Part shown: piece by piece, positions 31,196-41,700 of the stretch
How the letters are laid out: each line of letters starts with the position of its first letter
Numbering within the stretch: the first letter of the stretch is position 1
Assembly (NCBI GenBank): GCA_019802505.1
Contig: JAFMOC010000019.1
Span: 518,501-582,500 of the forward strand
Origin: Corydoras sp. C115
Lineage: Eukaryota; Chordata; Actinopteri; Siluriformes; Callichthyidae
Reading direction: 5' to 3'
Length of the DNA: 64,000 nucleotides
Position numbers and translations under genes: made by a program
The notes under the pieces: model-generated
Seen by the model: the letters and a program-made list of their open reading frames with translations, nothing else
Databases searched by the model: none
Told to the model about the DNA's origin: nothing

Positions 31196-32569
31196 CTGCA
31201 AGCAGAGAAGACCGTGTTCAATACAGCCAACTATGAAGCTGCAGATTATCATGGATGCATGACTGTGAAGACTGTAACATCATCCAGTACCCATCCATCC
31301 ATCCATTAATTATCTTCCGCTTTATCCTCTATTAGGGTCACGGGCGGGGGGTTCCCCATGCCCATCCAGGGGAGAACATCTCAGGCGCTGGGCAAATACA
31401 CCCAGGACAGGGTGCCAATCAATCGCTGGGCACACACACAAGCACTCTCTATATGGGGCAATTTGGAGAATTCAATAGACTTGATCAATGTTTTTGGACT
31501 GTGGGAGGAAAACCCGGAGGAAACCCATGTAGACACGGGGAGAACATGGAAACTCCACCCAGATTGGGATTCGAACCGGAATCCCTAGTGGTGAGAGGAG
31601 AACGTACTAACCACTAAGCCACCGTGCCGCCCATCCAGTACCCAAACCATGCAATACCAAACTTCTAAAAGAAAGCTACAGTTGGATGCAAACCTTCCAG
31701 CATCCCTGGAGTAGATGACTTCCAGATTGAGTCCTCTCAAGCGCTTGGCGAGCAGCCTCATATCTATACTCGAGTCTAAACATGTCGCTCCCCCTTGAAT
31801 GCAACAGTTATCAGCTGGACAGGAGCCACACACGTCTCTGTCCCTGTAACCGCAGTTCTTGCCAGTCTGTTCCAGAATGATGCATTTGGTTCCTGGTGCA
31901 ATGCCCAGATGTACAGCAAACTGTTTATCAGAAAGATCTGATCAGAATAAAAGCAACGCTGCTCTTTCCATTACGTTAAATGTCACAGTTTTAGGATTTA
32001 GTCCAGCAGCCTCCCGCTTCAGAGTGAAACATGCAATTACGGATTATCAGTAAAATACAAACAGACCAGCAAACAAATATTTATAGAAAGAGATCATAAA
32101 TGTTGAGTTTTGAATTGTGGATGGGTCAAAGAATCAATATGACTTACTCACCCAGTACACATTATATTTGGATAATTTAGGACCGTCAAATCACCTTGAA
32201 TCTTTTATATATCCATCCATCCATTATCTTCCGCTTTATCCTCTATTAGGGTCACGGGGAGGGGGGGGGTTCCCCATGTCCATCCAGGGGAGAACGTCTC
32301 GGGCGCTGGGCAGATACACCCAGGACAGGGCGCCAATCCATCACTTGACACACACTCACTCACACAGACACACTCTATATGGGGCAATTTTTGGAGAATT
32401 CAATTGACTTGATCCATGTTTTTGGACTGTGGGAGGAAACCGGAGAACCCGGAGGAAACCCACGCGGATATGGGGAGAACATGGAAACTCCAGCCAGATT
32501 GTGATTCGAACTGGGAATCCCTAGTGCTGAGAGGAGAACATGCTAATCACTAAGCCACCGTGCTGCTCT

Positions 32570-32619
<50 letters not shown>

Positions 32620-32961
32620 TTCATTCATTCATTATCTTCTGCTTTGTCCTCTATTAGGGTCACGGGGGGTTCCCCATGCCCATCCAGGGGAGAACGTCTC
32701 AGGCGCTGGGCAGATACACCCAGGACAGGGCGCCAATCCATCGCTGGGCACACACTCACTCACACACACACTCTATATGGGGCAATTTTGAGAATTCAAT
32801 TGACTTGATCCATGTTTTTGGACTGTGGGAGGAAACCGGAGAACCCGGATGAAACCCACGCAGACACGGGGAGAACATGGAAACTCCACCCAGATGGGGA
32901 TTCGAACCGGGAATCCCTAGTGCTGAGAGGAGAACATGCTAACTATTAAGCCACCATGCCG

Positions 32962-33016
<55 letters not shown>

Positions 33017-35308
33017 CTTTATCTTAATCTATTAATTGTTAGAGTGTTAGTGTGTTCTATTTTATAGTTTTCATGTATGTGTGCACTGAAGTAAAAGAAG
33101 TGGCTTTCAATCTCATTGTACATGTATATAGTGACAATAAAGGCATTCTGTTCTATTCTAATCTATTTTATTATATAATCCATGTTTTGGGAGAGTGGAA
33201 GGAAGCCGGAGAACCCGGAGGAAACTCAGACAGTCATAAGGGGAACATGGATTCAAACCCAGCGCTGAGAGGGGGACATGTTAACCACTATGCCACCATA
33301 CCACCCTTCAAATTCCAGTGATGTAAAGGTAATATGAAATATGTTTAAGAGGTTGTATCTATTTGTGCACTTATAAATGCATGTGCTCTGGTTCAGTTTG
33401 TAAAACTGACATAAGAGAAGATCATTTTAACATCAGAAATAATAAAATCATCTTACCTTTGGTTGTAAACTGTACCATATTTTAGCAATGGCTTGTTGAG
33501 CTTTCAAATAACAAACAGGGATCTCTTCAATGTAAATCTCCTGCTTGTCTCCAAGACCCACTTTCTTTAAGCCCTATAAAAAAAAAAGTTCATTCTTCAA
33601 CCAACAAGTTAATCAGCAACCGTTGATATTTAGAGCAACATGAACAATGACTGATATATAATTCATTCATTCATTATCTCCTGCTTTATCCTATATTAGG
33701 GTCGCGGTGGGGTTCCCCATGCCCATCCAGGGGAGAACGTCCCGGGCACCGGGCAGACAGACAGGACAGGACGCCAATCCATCGCTGGGCACACACTCAC
33801 ACACTCAAACACACTCTATATGGGGCAATTTAGAGAACTCAATTAACTTGATCCATGTTTTTGGACTGTGGGAGGAAACCGGAGAACCCGGAGGAAACCC
33901 ACGTGGACACAGGGAGAACATGGAAACTCCACCCAGATGGGGATTCGAACCGGGAATCCCTAGCGCTAAGAGGCGAACGTGCTAACCACTAAGCCACCGT
34001 GCCGCCTGATATATAATATTAATATTAAAAATGATATATACACAAAGAATTATTTAGCTATAAATAACTATTTATTAGATATAGATTATGTTATAATAGA
34101 TAATATCGCCTATCTATAGATTATGGGAGTATGTCTATTTCCTCCACTTACCATATAAATGGACTTTGTAATTTTACAATTACAGACTGTAGTCCATCTG
34201 TGTTCTTTGTTTTAGTTATTTAGGTGATTTAGTGGTTAGCATGTTCGCCTCTCAGCACTAGGGATTCCTGGATCAAATCCCAATCTGGGAGGAGTTTCCA
34301 TGTTCTCCCCGTGTCCGTGTGGGTTTCCTCCGGGTTCCCCAGTTTCCGCCCACAGTCCAAAAACATGGATCAAGTCAATTGAGTTCTCCAAATTGACCCA
34401 TATAGAGTGTGTCTGTGTGAGTGAGTGTGTGCCCAGCGATAGATTGGCGCCCCATCCTGGATCCTGGGTGTATCTGCCCAGCGCCCAGCACCCAGCACCC
34501 CCCCCCCCCATCCTAATAGAGGACAAAGCAGAAGATAATTGATGGAATATATAAACAAAGTATTATTTAATTATAAATAACTATTTTTTAGTGAGAGTAT
34601 GTTAGTTTGCAAGCCTTCTTGGCTTTCCTGCAATTACCATATAGATGGACTTTGTAGTTTTACAATTACAGACTGTAGTCCATTTGTTTTCTTTGTTTTA
34701 GTTATTTCCCTGTTGGTTCTCTGTTCTCTATTGGTCAGGAGCATCACAGAACAGGTATCATTTGGGTGGTGGATTGTTTATTGTCAGTTCTGTAGTGATA
34801 TTAATGTGGGGCTTTAGTGCAGCAGTGCTGCTGTAGTTTCAGTTCTCCACCTTAGTCACACTAGGGGTGTGGTAGCTCAGTGGTTACGGTGTTGGGCTAT
34901 CAATCTGAAGGTTGGGGGTTCAAATCCCAGGTCCACTGAAGTTACCAGTGTGGGTCCTTGAGCAAGACCCTTAACCCTCATTGCTCCAGGGATGCTGTGG
35001 TTAACCCTGTGCTCACCTTGTAAGTCGCTTTGGATAAAAGCGTCCAATAAATGACCCACTGTCAAATGTGTAAGTACAGTAAGGTAAATAGAAAAGTTTA
35101 TCAACCTTTATATGTAGCACCTACCTTTGCTGCCTCCCAGCTTGGATTCACTAAATACTGTCGGAAAGGGCCAAATCCTGAAAGTTCGATGTAATTTCAC
35201 ATTTATTTAAGTGTTTGTAATTACTTTTCCTCTTTTTAAGTCGATATTAGGTATGAAATGATTTTACAGACCCGTAACAACCACCACCAGCTCTTTCTGA
35301 GATTCCAT
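30988..35308 (-). CDS. pgpep1l: pgpep1l, pyroglutamyl-peptidase 1-like, complete five-exon gene
   Basis: Cytosolic cysteine peptidase family C15, which removes N-terminal pyroglutamate. Five minus-strand exons (35272-35308, 35125-35177, 33457-33573, 31694-31920, 30988-31195) join to 642 nt, a 213-residue protein; human PGPEP1 is 209. The start is MESQKELVVVVTGFGPF, corresponding to human VVVTGFGPF. Family residues are present: Glu86 in ILEQTG, Cys148 in RYLCDFVYY and His167 in LIHVPATG, corresponding to the Glu/Cys/His triad of PGPEP1 at 85/149/168. All introns start GT and end AG on the minus strand. It lies tail-to-tail with igf1r, as in human. PGPEP1 itself is the alternative, but the neighbourhood favours PGPEP1L. 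Activity is inferred from the intact triad. Confidence 0.93.
31290..31632 (-). mobile_element. SINE-A in pgpep1l intron 4
   Basis: Flanked by CATCCAGTACCCA duplications. Same strand as pgpep1l. Confidence 0.93.
31694..31920 (-). CDS. pgpep1l: pgpep1l exon 4
   Basis: Encodes FAVHLGIAPGTKCIILEQTG and then CGYRDRDVCGSCPADNCC, ending VIYSRDAG (227 nt). It carries the catalytic Glu in ILEQ. The Cys-rich loop CGSCPADNCC corresponds to RFCPGSQCC in PGPEP1. Acceptor ATAAACAG, donor GTTTGC. Confidence 0.94.
32211..32964 (-). mobile_element. SINE-A dimer with AT-rich spacer, pgpep1l intron 3
   Basis: Two minus-strand copies (32211-32567 and 32614-32963) separated by CTCTTTTATTTATA plus (TA)n. The same dimer architecture and spacer start recur at 38612-39270. 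A further (TA)n tract follows (32964-33010). Confidence 0.88.
33085..33172 (+). repeat. LINE-type tail repeat
   Basis: GTGACAATAAAGGCATTCTG followed by TTCTATTCTAATCTATT. Confidence 0.5.
33178..33306 (-). mobile_element. SINE-A head-half fragment
   Basis: AATCCATGTTTTGGGAGAGT to CCACCATACCACCC; diverged. Confidence 0.75.
33457..33573 (-). CDS. pgpep1l: pgpep1l exon 3
   Basis: Encodes GLKKVGLGDKQEIYIEEIPV and then CYLKAQQAIAKIWYSLQPK (117 nt, phase 0), aligning with PGPEP1 KLGLGDSVDLHVYEIPVEYQ. The acceptor follows a T-rich tract; donor GTAAGA. Confidence 0.92.
33661..34006 (-). mobile_element. SINE-A in pgpep1l intron 2
   Basis: Full length with CTGATATATAAT duplications on both sides. Confidence 0.93.
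34144..34202 (+). repeat. family D, partial
   Basis: CTTACCATATAAATGGACTT through CAGACTGTAGTCCATCTG; pgpep1l intron 2. Confidence 0.6.
34205..34541 (+). mobile_element. SINE-A, head altered
   Basis: The first bases read GGTGATTTAGTGGTTAGC in place of GGCACGGTGGCTTAGTGG. The C-rich run at 34498-34509 marks the usual poly-C hypervariable point. Confidence 0.9.
34615..34850 (+). repeat. family D, longest copy
   Basis: GACTGTAGTCCATTTGTTTT, GTTCTCTGTTCTCTATTGGT, GGGTGGTGGATTGTTTATTG and CAGCAGTGCTGCTG. I recognise this arrangement from many fish genomes but do not assign a superfamily. Confidence 0.7.
34866..35075 (+). mobile_element. SINE-B, full length
   Basis: TGTGGTAGCTCAGTGGTTAC head, GGTTCAAATCC B box, GATAAAAGCGTCCAATAAAT tail; lies in pgpep1l intron 2. 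Confidence 0.9.
35125..35177 (-). CDS. pgpep1l: pgpep1l exon 2
   Basis: Encodes GFGPFRQYLVNPSWEAAK (53 nt), matching PGPEP1 GFGPFGEHTVNASW. Acceptor CTTTCAG and donor GTAGGT on the minus strand. Intron 1 is only 94 bp. Confidence 0.92.
35272..35308 (-). CDS. pgpep1l: pgpep1l exon 1
   Basis: Encodes MESQKELVVVVT plus the first base of a Gly codon (37 nt). The donor is GTCTGT, an unusual but GT-type site. The exon boundary inside the TGFGPF motif is where I recall PGPEP1 being split too, which supports this short exon. Confidence 0.85.
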
Positions 35309-35626
35309 TTAGTCCTGAAGGAGGAAAGAAGAATAGAATGTTATTGCAGAGAACCCAGCGAACACGCAGCTTTGAGAGAAAGACGGCGATTCCAGAGACG
35401 CTCGCTGAGAAGCCGAAAACTATTCATTTCCATGACTCAGATGAGCCGACTCATTTAAATGCTCCGAGTAAGCGAACCGACACCGATATTCAAAAGAAAA
35501 TTTAAAGTGCTTTACAGATTAGTAGAAATTAGTAGAAAGTAGTAGGCATGGGGAACTCTTCTTCGATATTATTATAGGGTTATTCAAAAGACAATGAATA
35601 AATGTTTTCTGTTACTCTTTCTATGC

Positions 35627-35630
<4 letters not shown>

Positions 35631-35714
<84 letters not shown>
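35631..35714 (+). repeat. (TA)n
   Basis: About 42 units between the left arm of the 35.5-36.1-kb inverted duplication and a SINE-A. Confidence 0.95.
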
Positions 35715-35717
<3 letters not shown>

Positions 35718-35981
35718 TGCGCTGGGCAGATACACCCAGGACAGGGCCCAATCCATCGCTGGGCACACACTCTCTCACACTCACACACTCCATATGGGGC
35801 AATTTGGAGAACTCAATTGACTTGATCCATGTTTTTGGACTGTGGGAGGAAACCGGAGAACCCGGAGGAAACCCACACGGACACGGGGAGAACATGGAAA
35901 CTCCACCCAGATGGGGATTTGAACCGGGAATCCCTAGTGCTGAGAGGAGAACACGCTAACCACTAAGCCACCGTGCCGCCC
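35715..35981 (-). mobile_element. SINE-A between arms of an inverted duplication
   Basis: Its 3' part is replaced by (TA)n at 35631-35714. The head ends ACGGTGGCTTAGTGG on the minus strand. Confidence 0.88.
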
Positions 35982-36056
35982 TATATATATACTGTATATA
36001 TATAATGCATAGAAAGAGTAACAGAAAACATTCATTCATTATCTTTCACTTAATCC

Positions 36057-36057
<1 letters not shown>

Positions 36058-36101
<44 letters not shown>
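36058..36101 (+). repeat. (TAA)n
   Basis: About 14 units within the right arm of the inverted duplication; the left arm has a single ATTATTATA at the same point. Confidence 0.95.
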
Positions 36102-36102
<1 letters not shown>

Positions 36103-36103
36103 T

Positions 36104-36240
36104 TGAAGAAGAGTTCCCCATGCCCCATGCCCCATGCCCATCCAGGGAAGATGCTTTGGGCCAGAATAGGAACAGGGCACCAAACTATTGGTGTGCACAC
36201 ACTGACACAATATAGGGGCAATTTAGAGAAGCCAATTTAC
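36104..36240 (-). mobile_element. SINE-A-like fragment, diverged
   Basis: GAGTTCCCCATGCCC, GGGCCAGAATAGGAACAGGG and a partial head-half. Part of this segment is repeated at 36927-36975. Confidence 0.6.
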
Positions 36241-36382
36241 CGAAACCGATATTCAAAAGAAAATAGTGTATTTTCACAGCTGTTACTTATTATCTTAGGC
36301 AAGGTGGGTTTATTTATGGAGCACCTTTAACACCAAAGAAATTTAAAGTGCTTTACAGATTAGTTGGGGAAAAAAAAGTGTA

Positions 36383-36742
36383 TATATTCATTCATTCATT
36401 CATTCATTATCTCCCGCTTTATCCTCTATTAGGGTCGCGGTGGGGTTCCCCATGCCCATCCAAGGGAGAACGTCTCGGGCGCTGGGCAGATAGGCCCAGG
36501 ACAGGGCGCCAATCCATCGCTGGGTACACACTCACACACTCAAACACACTCTATATGGGGCAATTTAGAGAACTCAATTAACTTCATCCATGTTTTTGGA
36601 CTGTGGGAGGAAACCGGAGAACCCGGAGAAAACCCACACGGACACGGGGAGAACATGGAAACTCCACCCAGATGGGGATTCGAACCGGGAATCCCTAGCG
36701 CTGAGAGGCGAACGTGCTAACCACTAAGCCACCGTGCCGCCA
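36383..36742 (-). mobile_element. SINE-A, full length
   Basis: Flanked by AAGTGTATATAT. The right-hand duplicate has expanded into a (TA)n tract of about 180 bp. Confidence 0.92.
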
Positions 36743-36743
36743 A

Positions 36744-36931
<188 letters not shown>

Positions 36932-37109
36932 CCAGAACAGGAACAGGGCACCAATCTATTGGTGAGCAGACACTGATATATATAATTGGACGATGATGGA
37001 GTGATGGTGGTCTTACATAACAGAGGGAAAAAATATAAGTATTCCATATTTAATACCCAATACATAAACTAACTTGTAATTGTAAAACTATCCTTATCAT
37101 CTTTCTCCT

Positions 37110-37415
37110 CTCAGCGCGGTTCGAATCCCAATCTGGCTGGAGTTTCCATGTTCTACCCGTGTCCGCGTGGGTTTCCTCCGGGTTCTCCGGGTTCCTCCCA
37201 CAGTCCAAAAACATGGATCAAGGTCAAGTGAATTCTCCAAATTGCCCCGTATAGAATGTGTTTGTGTGAGTGAGTGTGTGCCCAGCGATGGATTTGCGCC
37301 CTGTCCTGGGTCTATCTGCACAGCGCCCGAAACGTTCTCCCCTGGATGGACATGGGGAACCCCTACCCCCCCCGCGACCCTAATAGAGGATAAAGTGGTA
37401 GGTAATGGATGGATG
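37110..37415 (+). mobile_element. SINE-A, head truncated
   Basis: Starts at CTCTCCTCTCAGCGCGGTTC and ends GGTAATGGATGGATGGA. It lies about 290 bp upstream of the synm start codon. Confidence 0.9.
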
Positions 37416-37429
37416 GAATTGAAAATGAG

Positions 37430-37706
37430 TCGTGATACAAGTTACTGCCACAAACAGCTGAATCCCTTGCGTAACTCAGGGCAGAGAATTTCTGCATTAT
37501 CCTCCTTCCGCCACATGAGGGTGCTACATACCAGCTCAGCCCATAGGAGCTTTGTTTTTCACATCTGCATGGAAGGAGTGGATGATCGGTGCGTGCGCCT
37601 CCCTTCTGCACCTCACGGTCCCCTCAGCCCAGTCCTCCCTCAGACCTCCTGATGACACAGCGCGCACAGTTAACGTCTCCACAGCTGACCCGAACCTGAA
37701 TTCGTC
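37430..37706 (+). promoter_or_regulatory. synm 5' flank / 5' UTR (inferred)
   Basis: Single-copy sequence between a SINE-A and the synm start codon. Its GC content rises toward the ATG. It has E-box-type CAGCTG motifs at about 37456 and 37682 and a GCGCGC stretch near 37660. I see no TATA box that is convincing, and the transcription start cannot be placed. Confidence 0.3.
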
Positions 37707-38504
37707 ATGTTTCAGCGAAACAGACCCTTCGAGAGTGAAAAACTTCAGCTCCAGGAGCTGAACCAGCGGCTGGGTCATTACCTGTCCCGGGCCAAGCTGC
37801 TGGAGGATGAAAACGCGCGTCTGGTAGCAGAAATCAACGCGCTCCGGCAGAGCAGATGCGAGGAACGGGACAGCAAGCACATGTCCGAGCTGAAGAAGAC
37901 GAGGAGACTGGTGGAGCAGATCTCTTTGGAGAAGTGCAAAGCGGAGATGGAGCGGGAGGCGCTGCGTAAAGAGCTGCAGCTCCTCCAGGCCGTGCGCTCT
38001 GACGAGTCCAGCTTCGGCAGGAGTGTCGGGGGGGAGCTGAAAGCTTGTGAGAAGCAGCTCCGCGTGGATCTGCAGACCAACAGCGCGTTGGAGCAGCGTC
38101 TGGGGCAGCTGCAGGGTGAGTACGCGCGTCTGGAGGATGCGCACAGGAGCGCGGTGGCGCAGCTGACCAGCCAAGCGCACTCCCGGCTGCTCCCCGCCGT
38201 CACCCAGACGTATCGTGGGCCGCCGGCTTTAAGTGCGAAGGAAGTGCAGGAATATGCATTAAGCTTGTCCGAAGGCTGGATGGACACGTTTGACCTGTAC
38301 AGACAACAAGTGGAGGCGATCGAGGAGTCGGTGAGAGCGGATCAGCGCCGGCTGGAGGACATCAGCAGAGAAAAGATGGAGTACGCGGCGCAGCTGAACA
38401 ATCTGAGAGGAGAGATTGAAAAACACAGCCAGATACAGATGAAGCTGGAGGACCAGCTCGTCTGCATGCATGAAAAACTTAGAGGAGATGTCAATCAGTA
38501 TCAG
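37707..38504 (+). CDS. synm: synm exon 1: head and most of the rod
   Basis: 798 nt, 266 codons, ending phase 0 at VNQYQ with donor GTTAGT. It starts at the ATG of MFQRNRPFESEK, directly before the conserved helix-start motif. A short head is typical of synemin. The exon is GC-rich compared with its surroundings. Reading past the donor gives only intron sequence. Confidence 0.94.
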
Positions 38505-38729
38505 GTTAGTAAAGAACGTGATGGAAATGATGGAGTGGGCTACTTTATGTCAGGGCCACACCCACTTTTGTGATCTCGTTTGAACTAGTGACGTACTTGC
38601 TAAAGTATCTCCATCCATCCATCCATTATCCTCTACTAGGGTTGGGGGGGGTTCCCTATGCCCATCCAGGGGAGAACGTTTTGGGCGCTGGGCAGATACA
38701 CCCAGGACAGGGCGCCAATCTATCACTGT

Positions 38730-38764
<35 letters not shown>

Positions 38765-41700
38765 ATATGGGGCAACCCGGAGGAAACCCACGCGGACATG
38801 GGGAGAACATGGAAACTCCAGCCAGATTGGGATTCGAACCGGGAATCCCTAGTGCTGAGAGGAGAACATGCTAATCACTAAGCCACCGTACCGCTCTTTT
38901 ATTTATAAATATATATACTGTATATATATTCATTCATTATCTTCCGCTTTGTCCTCTATTAGGGTCGCAGGGGTTCCCCATGCCCATCTAGGGGAGAACG
39001 TTTCGGGCGCTGGGCAGATAGACCCAGGACAGGGCGCCAATCCATCGCTGGGCACACACTCACTCACACAGACACACTCTATATGGGGCAATTTGGAGAA
39101 TTCAATTGACTTGATCCATGTTTTTGGACTGTGGGAGGAAACCGGAGAACCCGGAGGAAACCCCCACGGACACGGGGAGAACATGGAAACTCCACCCAGA
39201 TTGGGATTCGAACTGGGAATCCCTAACGCTGAGAGGAGAACATGCTAACCACTAAGCCACTGTGCCGCCCATTAAAGTATCTCATCCCATCTTATCTCAT
39301 TATCTTACCTCTACTATCTTTTGCTGGGCACACACTCACACACACACACACAAACACACTCTATATGGGGCAATTTGGAGAATTCAATTGACCTTGATCC
39401 ATGTTTTTGGACGGTGGGAGGAAACAGGAGAACCTGGAGGAAACCCACACGGACACGGGGAGAACATGGAAACTCCACCCAGATGGGGATTCGACTCGGG
39501 AATGCCTAGCGCTGAGAGGAGAACATGTATCTCATATAATTTTATCTCATTATCTCACCTCTACTATCTTTTGCTGGGCACACCCTCACACACACACTAT
39601 AGAGGGGCAATGTAGAGCAGCTAATTCACCTTGAATCCATGTTTTTGAACTGTGGAAGGAAACTGGAGATGCCAGAAGTAACCCACGTGGACATGGGGAA
39701 ACATGGAAACCCCACACAGAACAGGATTCTGAACCTGGAACCTGGATCCCCAGCACTGAGTTTTTATTTCTCAGTTGTCAGCACTTCAATTTTCTTTAAA
39801 AAACAATGTTTCTTGCCACATCCCCTTCACAGCTTTCTTTTTTTTTTTGGAAGAATTTGGACAGAATATTAAAATGATTCCCTTTTATCCAGAAGGCTGT
39901 TTGTGAGGTCAGGCACTGATAATGTATAAAAGGCTCCTAATATTAGTTCTAGTTCATCCCCCAGGTGTTTGATAGGTGTGCGGGTGTGGTAACTCAGTTG
40001 TGTGTTTAAATCCAAGGCCCAATTCCTTGAAGATGGCTGGGGTTCCCCATGCCCATTCAGGGGAGAACGGTTCTTGGGTGCTGGGCAGATACACCCAGGA
40101 CAGAGTTCCAATCCATAACTGGGCGCTTTTTTACACATGCAGACTATATAGGGGCAATTTAAGGCAGCCAATTTACCTATAATCCATCTTTTTGGACTGT
40201 GGGAGGAAACCCACGCGGACACTAGGAGAGCATGGAAACTTGATCCAGATCGGGATTCGAACCTGAATCCCCAGAACTGAGTGAAGGGAAAACTAATCAC
40301 TAAGCCACCGTGTGACTTAATATAATTTAAATATACATTAAATTATAAAGGGGCGGCACGGTGGCTTAGTGATTAGCATGTTCACCTCTCAGCGCTAGGG
40401 ATTCCCGGTTCGAATCCCAATCTGGTTGGAGCTTCCATGTTCTCCTTGTGTCCGTGTGGGTTTCCTCCGGGTTCTCCGGTTTCCTCCCACAGTCCAAAAA
40501 CATGGATCAAGGCAATGGAGTTCTCCAAATTTCCCCATGTAGAGTGTATCTGTGTGAGTGAGTGTGTGCCCAGCGATAGATTGGCGCCCTGTCTTGGGTG
40601 TATCTGCCCAGCACCTGAGACGTTCTCCCCTGGATGAGCATGGGGAACCCCCCCCCCCACGACCCTAGTAAAGGATAAGCACTCACATTAAAAAGTCCAA
40701 AAGACCAACTGAACCAAATTCAGCTCCTGAATCTGTTCATTAGCAAATAAATACTGAGATTTACAGGAAACACAAATTCACTTGCACATGAATACAGCTC
40801 TATTAAACTGCCCAGCAGGAGAGAATTTAAAGGTTACGGTAAATCGTGTGCCCTGATTAATACAGAATCTTGTACAGCCGATCTGCCTGACAGATCCCTT
40901 AATGATCTACTTCAGGGAGGCTGGATGCCAGCTGCAAGGCGCCTGGCTGTCTTTACATCAACGCCGGTGATGTAACTGAGGAAGGTGTTAACAGGTCCTC
41001 AACAGGTGCTTCAGAGAAACAGGGTTGCCCTGTTGATCAGTGCTATCCCCTGATCATCATTACATCCTACGCTGCTTAAATAGATGAGCTAATGTTATAG
41101 AGCTCGGTGTTTTTCACGTCTTGCAGATTTAAAGTACATTTTAAATCTTTTCTGTGATTTGGATGTTAATAAGTGATACGTCTTGTATGAGGGACATGTA
41201 TTCAGATCACTAACTTGCTGTGTTATTTCAGATCATCATTGGAGAACTGGAGCAGGAGCGCATGTGTCTGGCCAACTGCATTTCGGAAAAGCTTAAGGAC
41301 CACCAGGACCTGCTGAAAGTCAAAATGGGGCTCGGACTGGAAGTGGCGACCTATCGGTATGGTTCACTTCAGGACCCTAATTTATTATTATTTAAAGCAC
41401 TTATGATCCTTATATTCTTTTGCTTGTGTTCTTCTGTGCATTAAAGAAACAACAGTTGCCACAGCGACTATAATCCCTCATGGGAAACGGTTGCCACAAC
41501 TACTACAGATTTTTTTTTTTTAACAATAGACGATATAATTCCCCATAAACCACGAATATAAGACACCCACTGTATCCCTTATGGACAATGTTTGCTACAA
41601 CTTCTATAATCCATCACAGACAGAGCTTGTGAGGACTTTGCGTAATTATGAGAATTGCAAGCTGGTCCTCACAATGTATACTATTTATTTAGTTTATAAT

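Larger units (their letters stand above)
35546..36130. repeat. inverted duplication with arms of about 90 bp or more
   Basis: The left arm (35546-35638) includes GGCATGGGGAACTCTTCTTC and AATGTTTTCTGTTACTCTTT and CTATGCATTATATA. The right arm (35995-36130) is its reverse complement with a (TAA)n expansion. A (TA)n tract and a SINE-A lie between. Confidence 0.88.
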
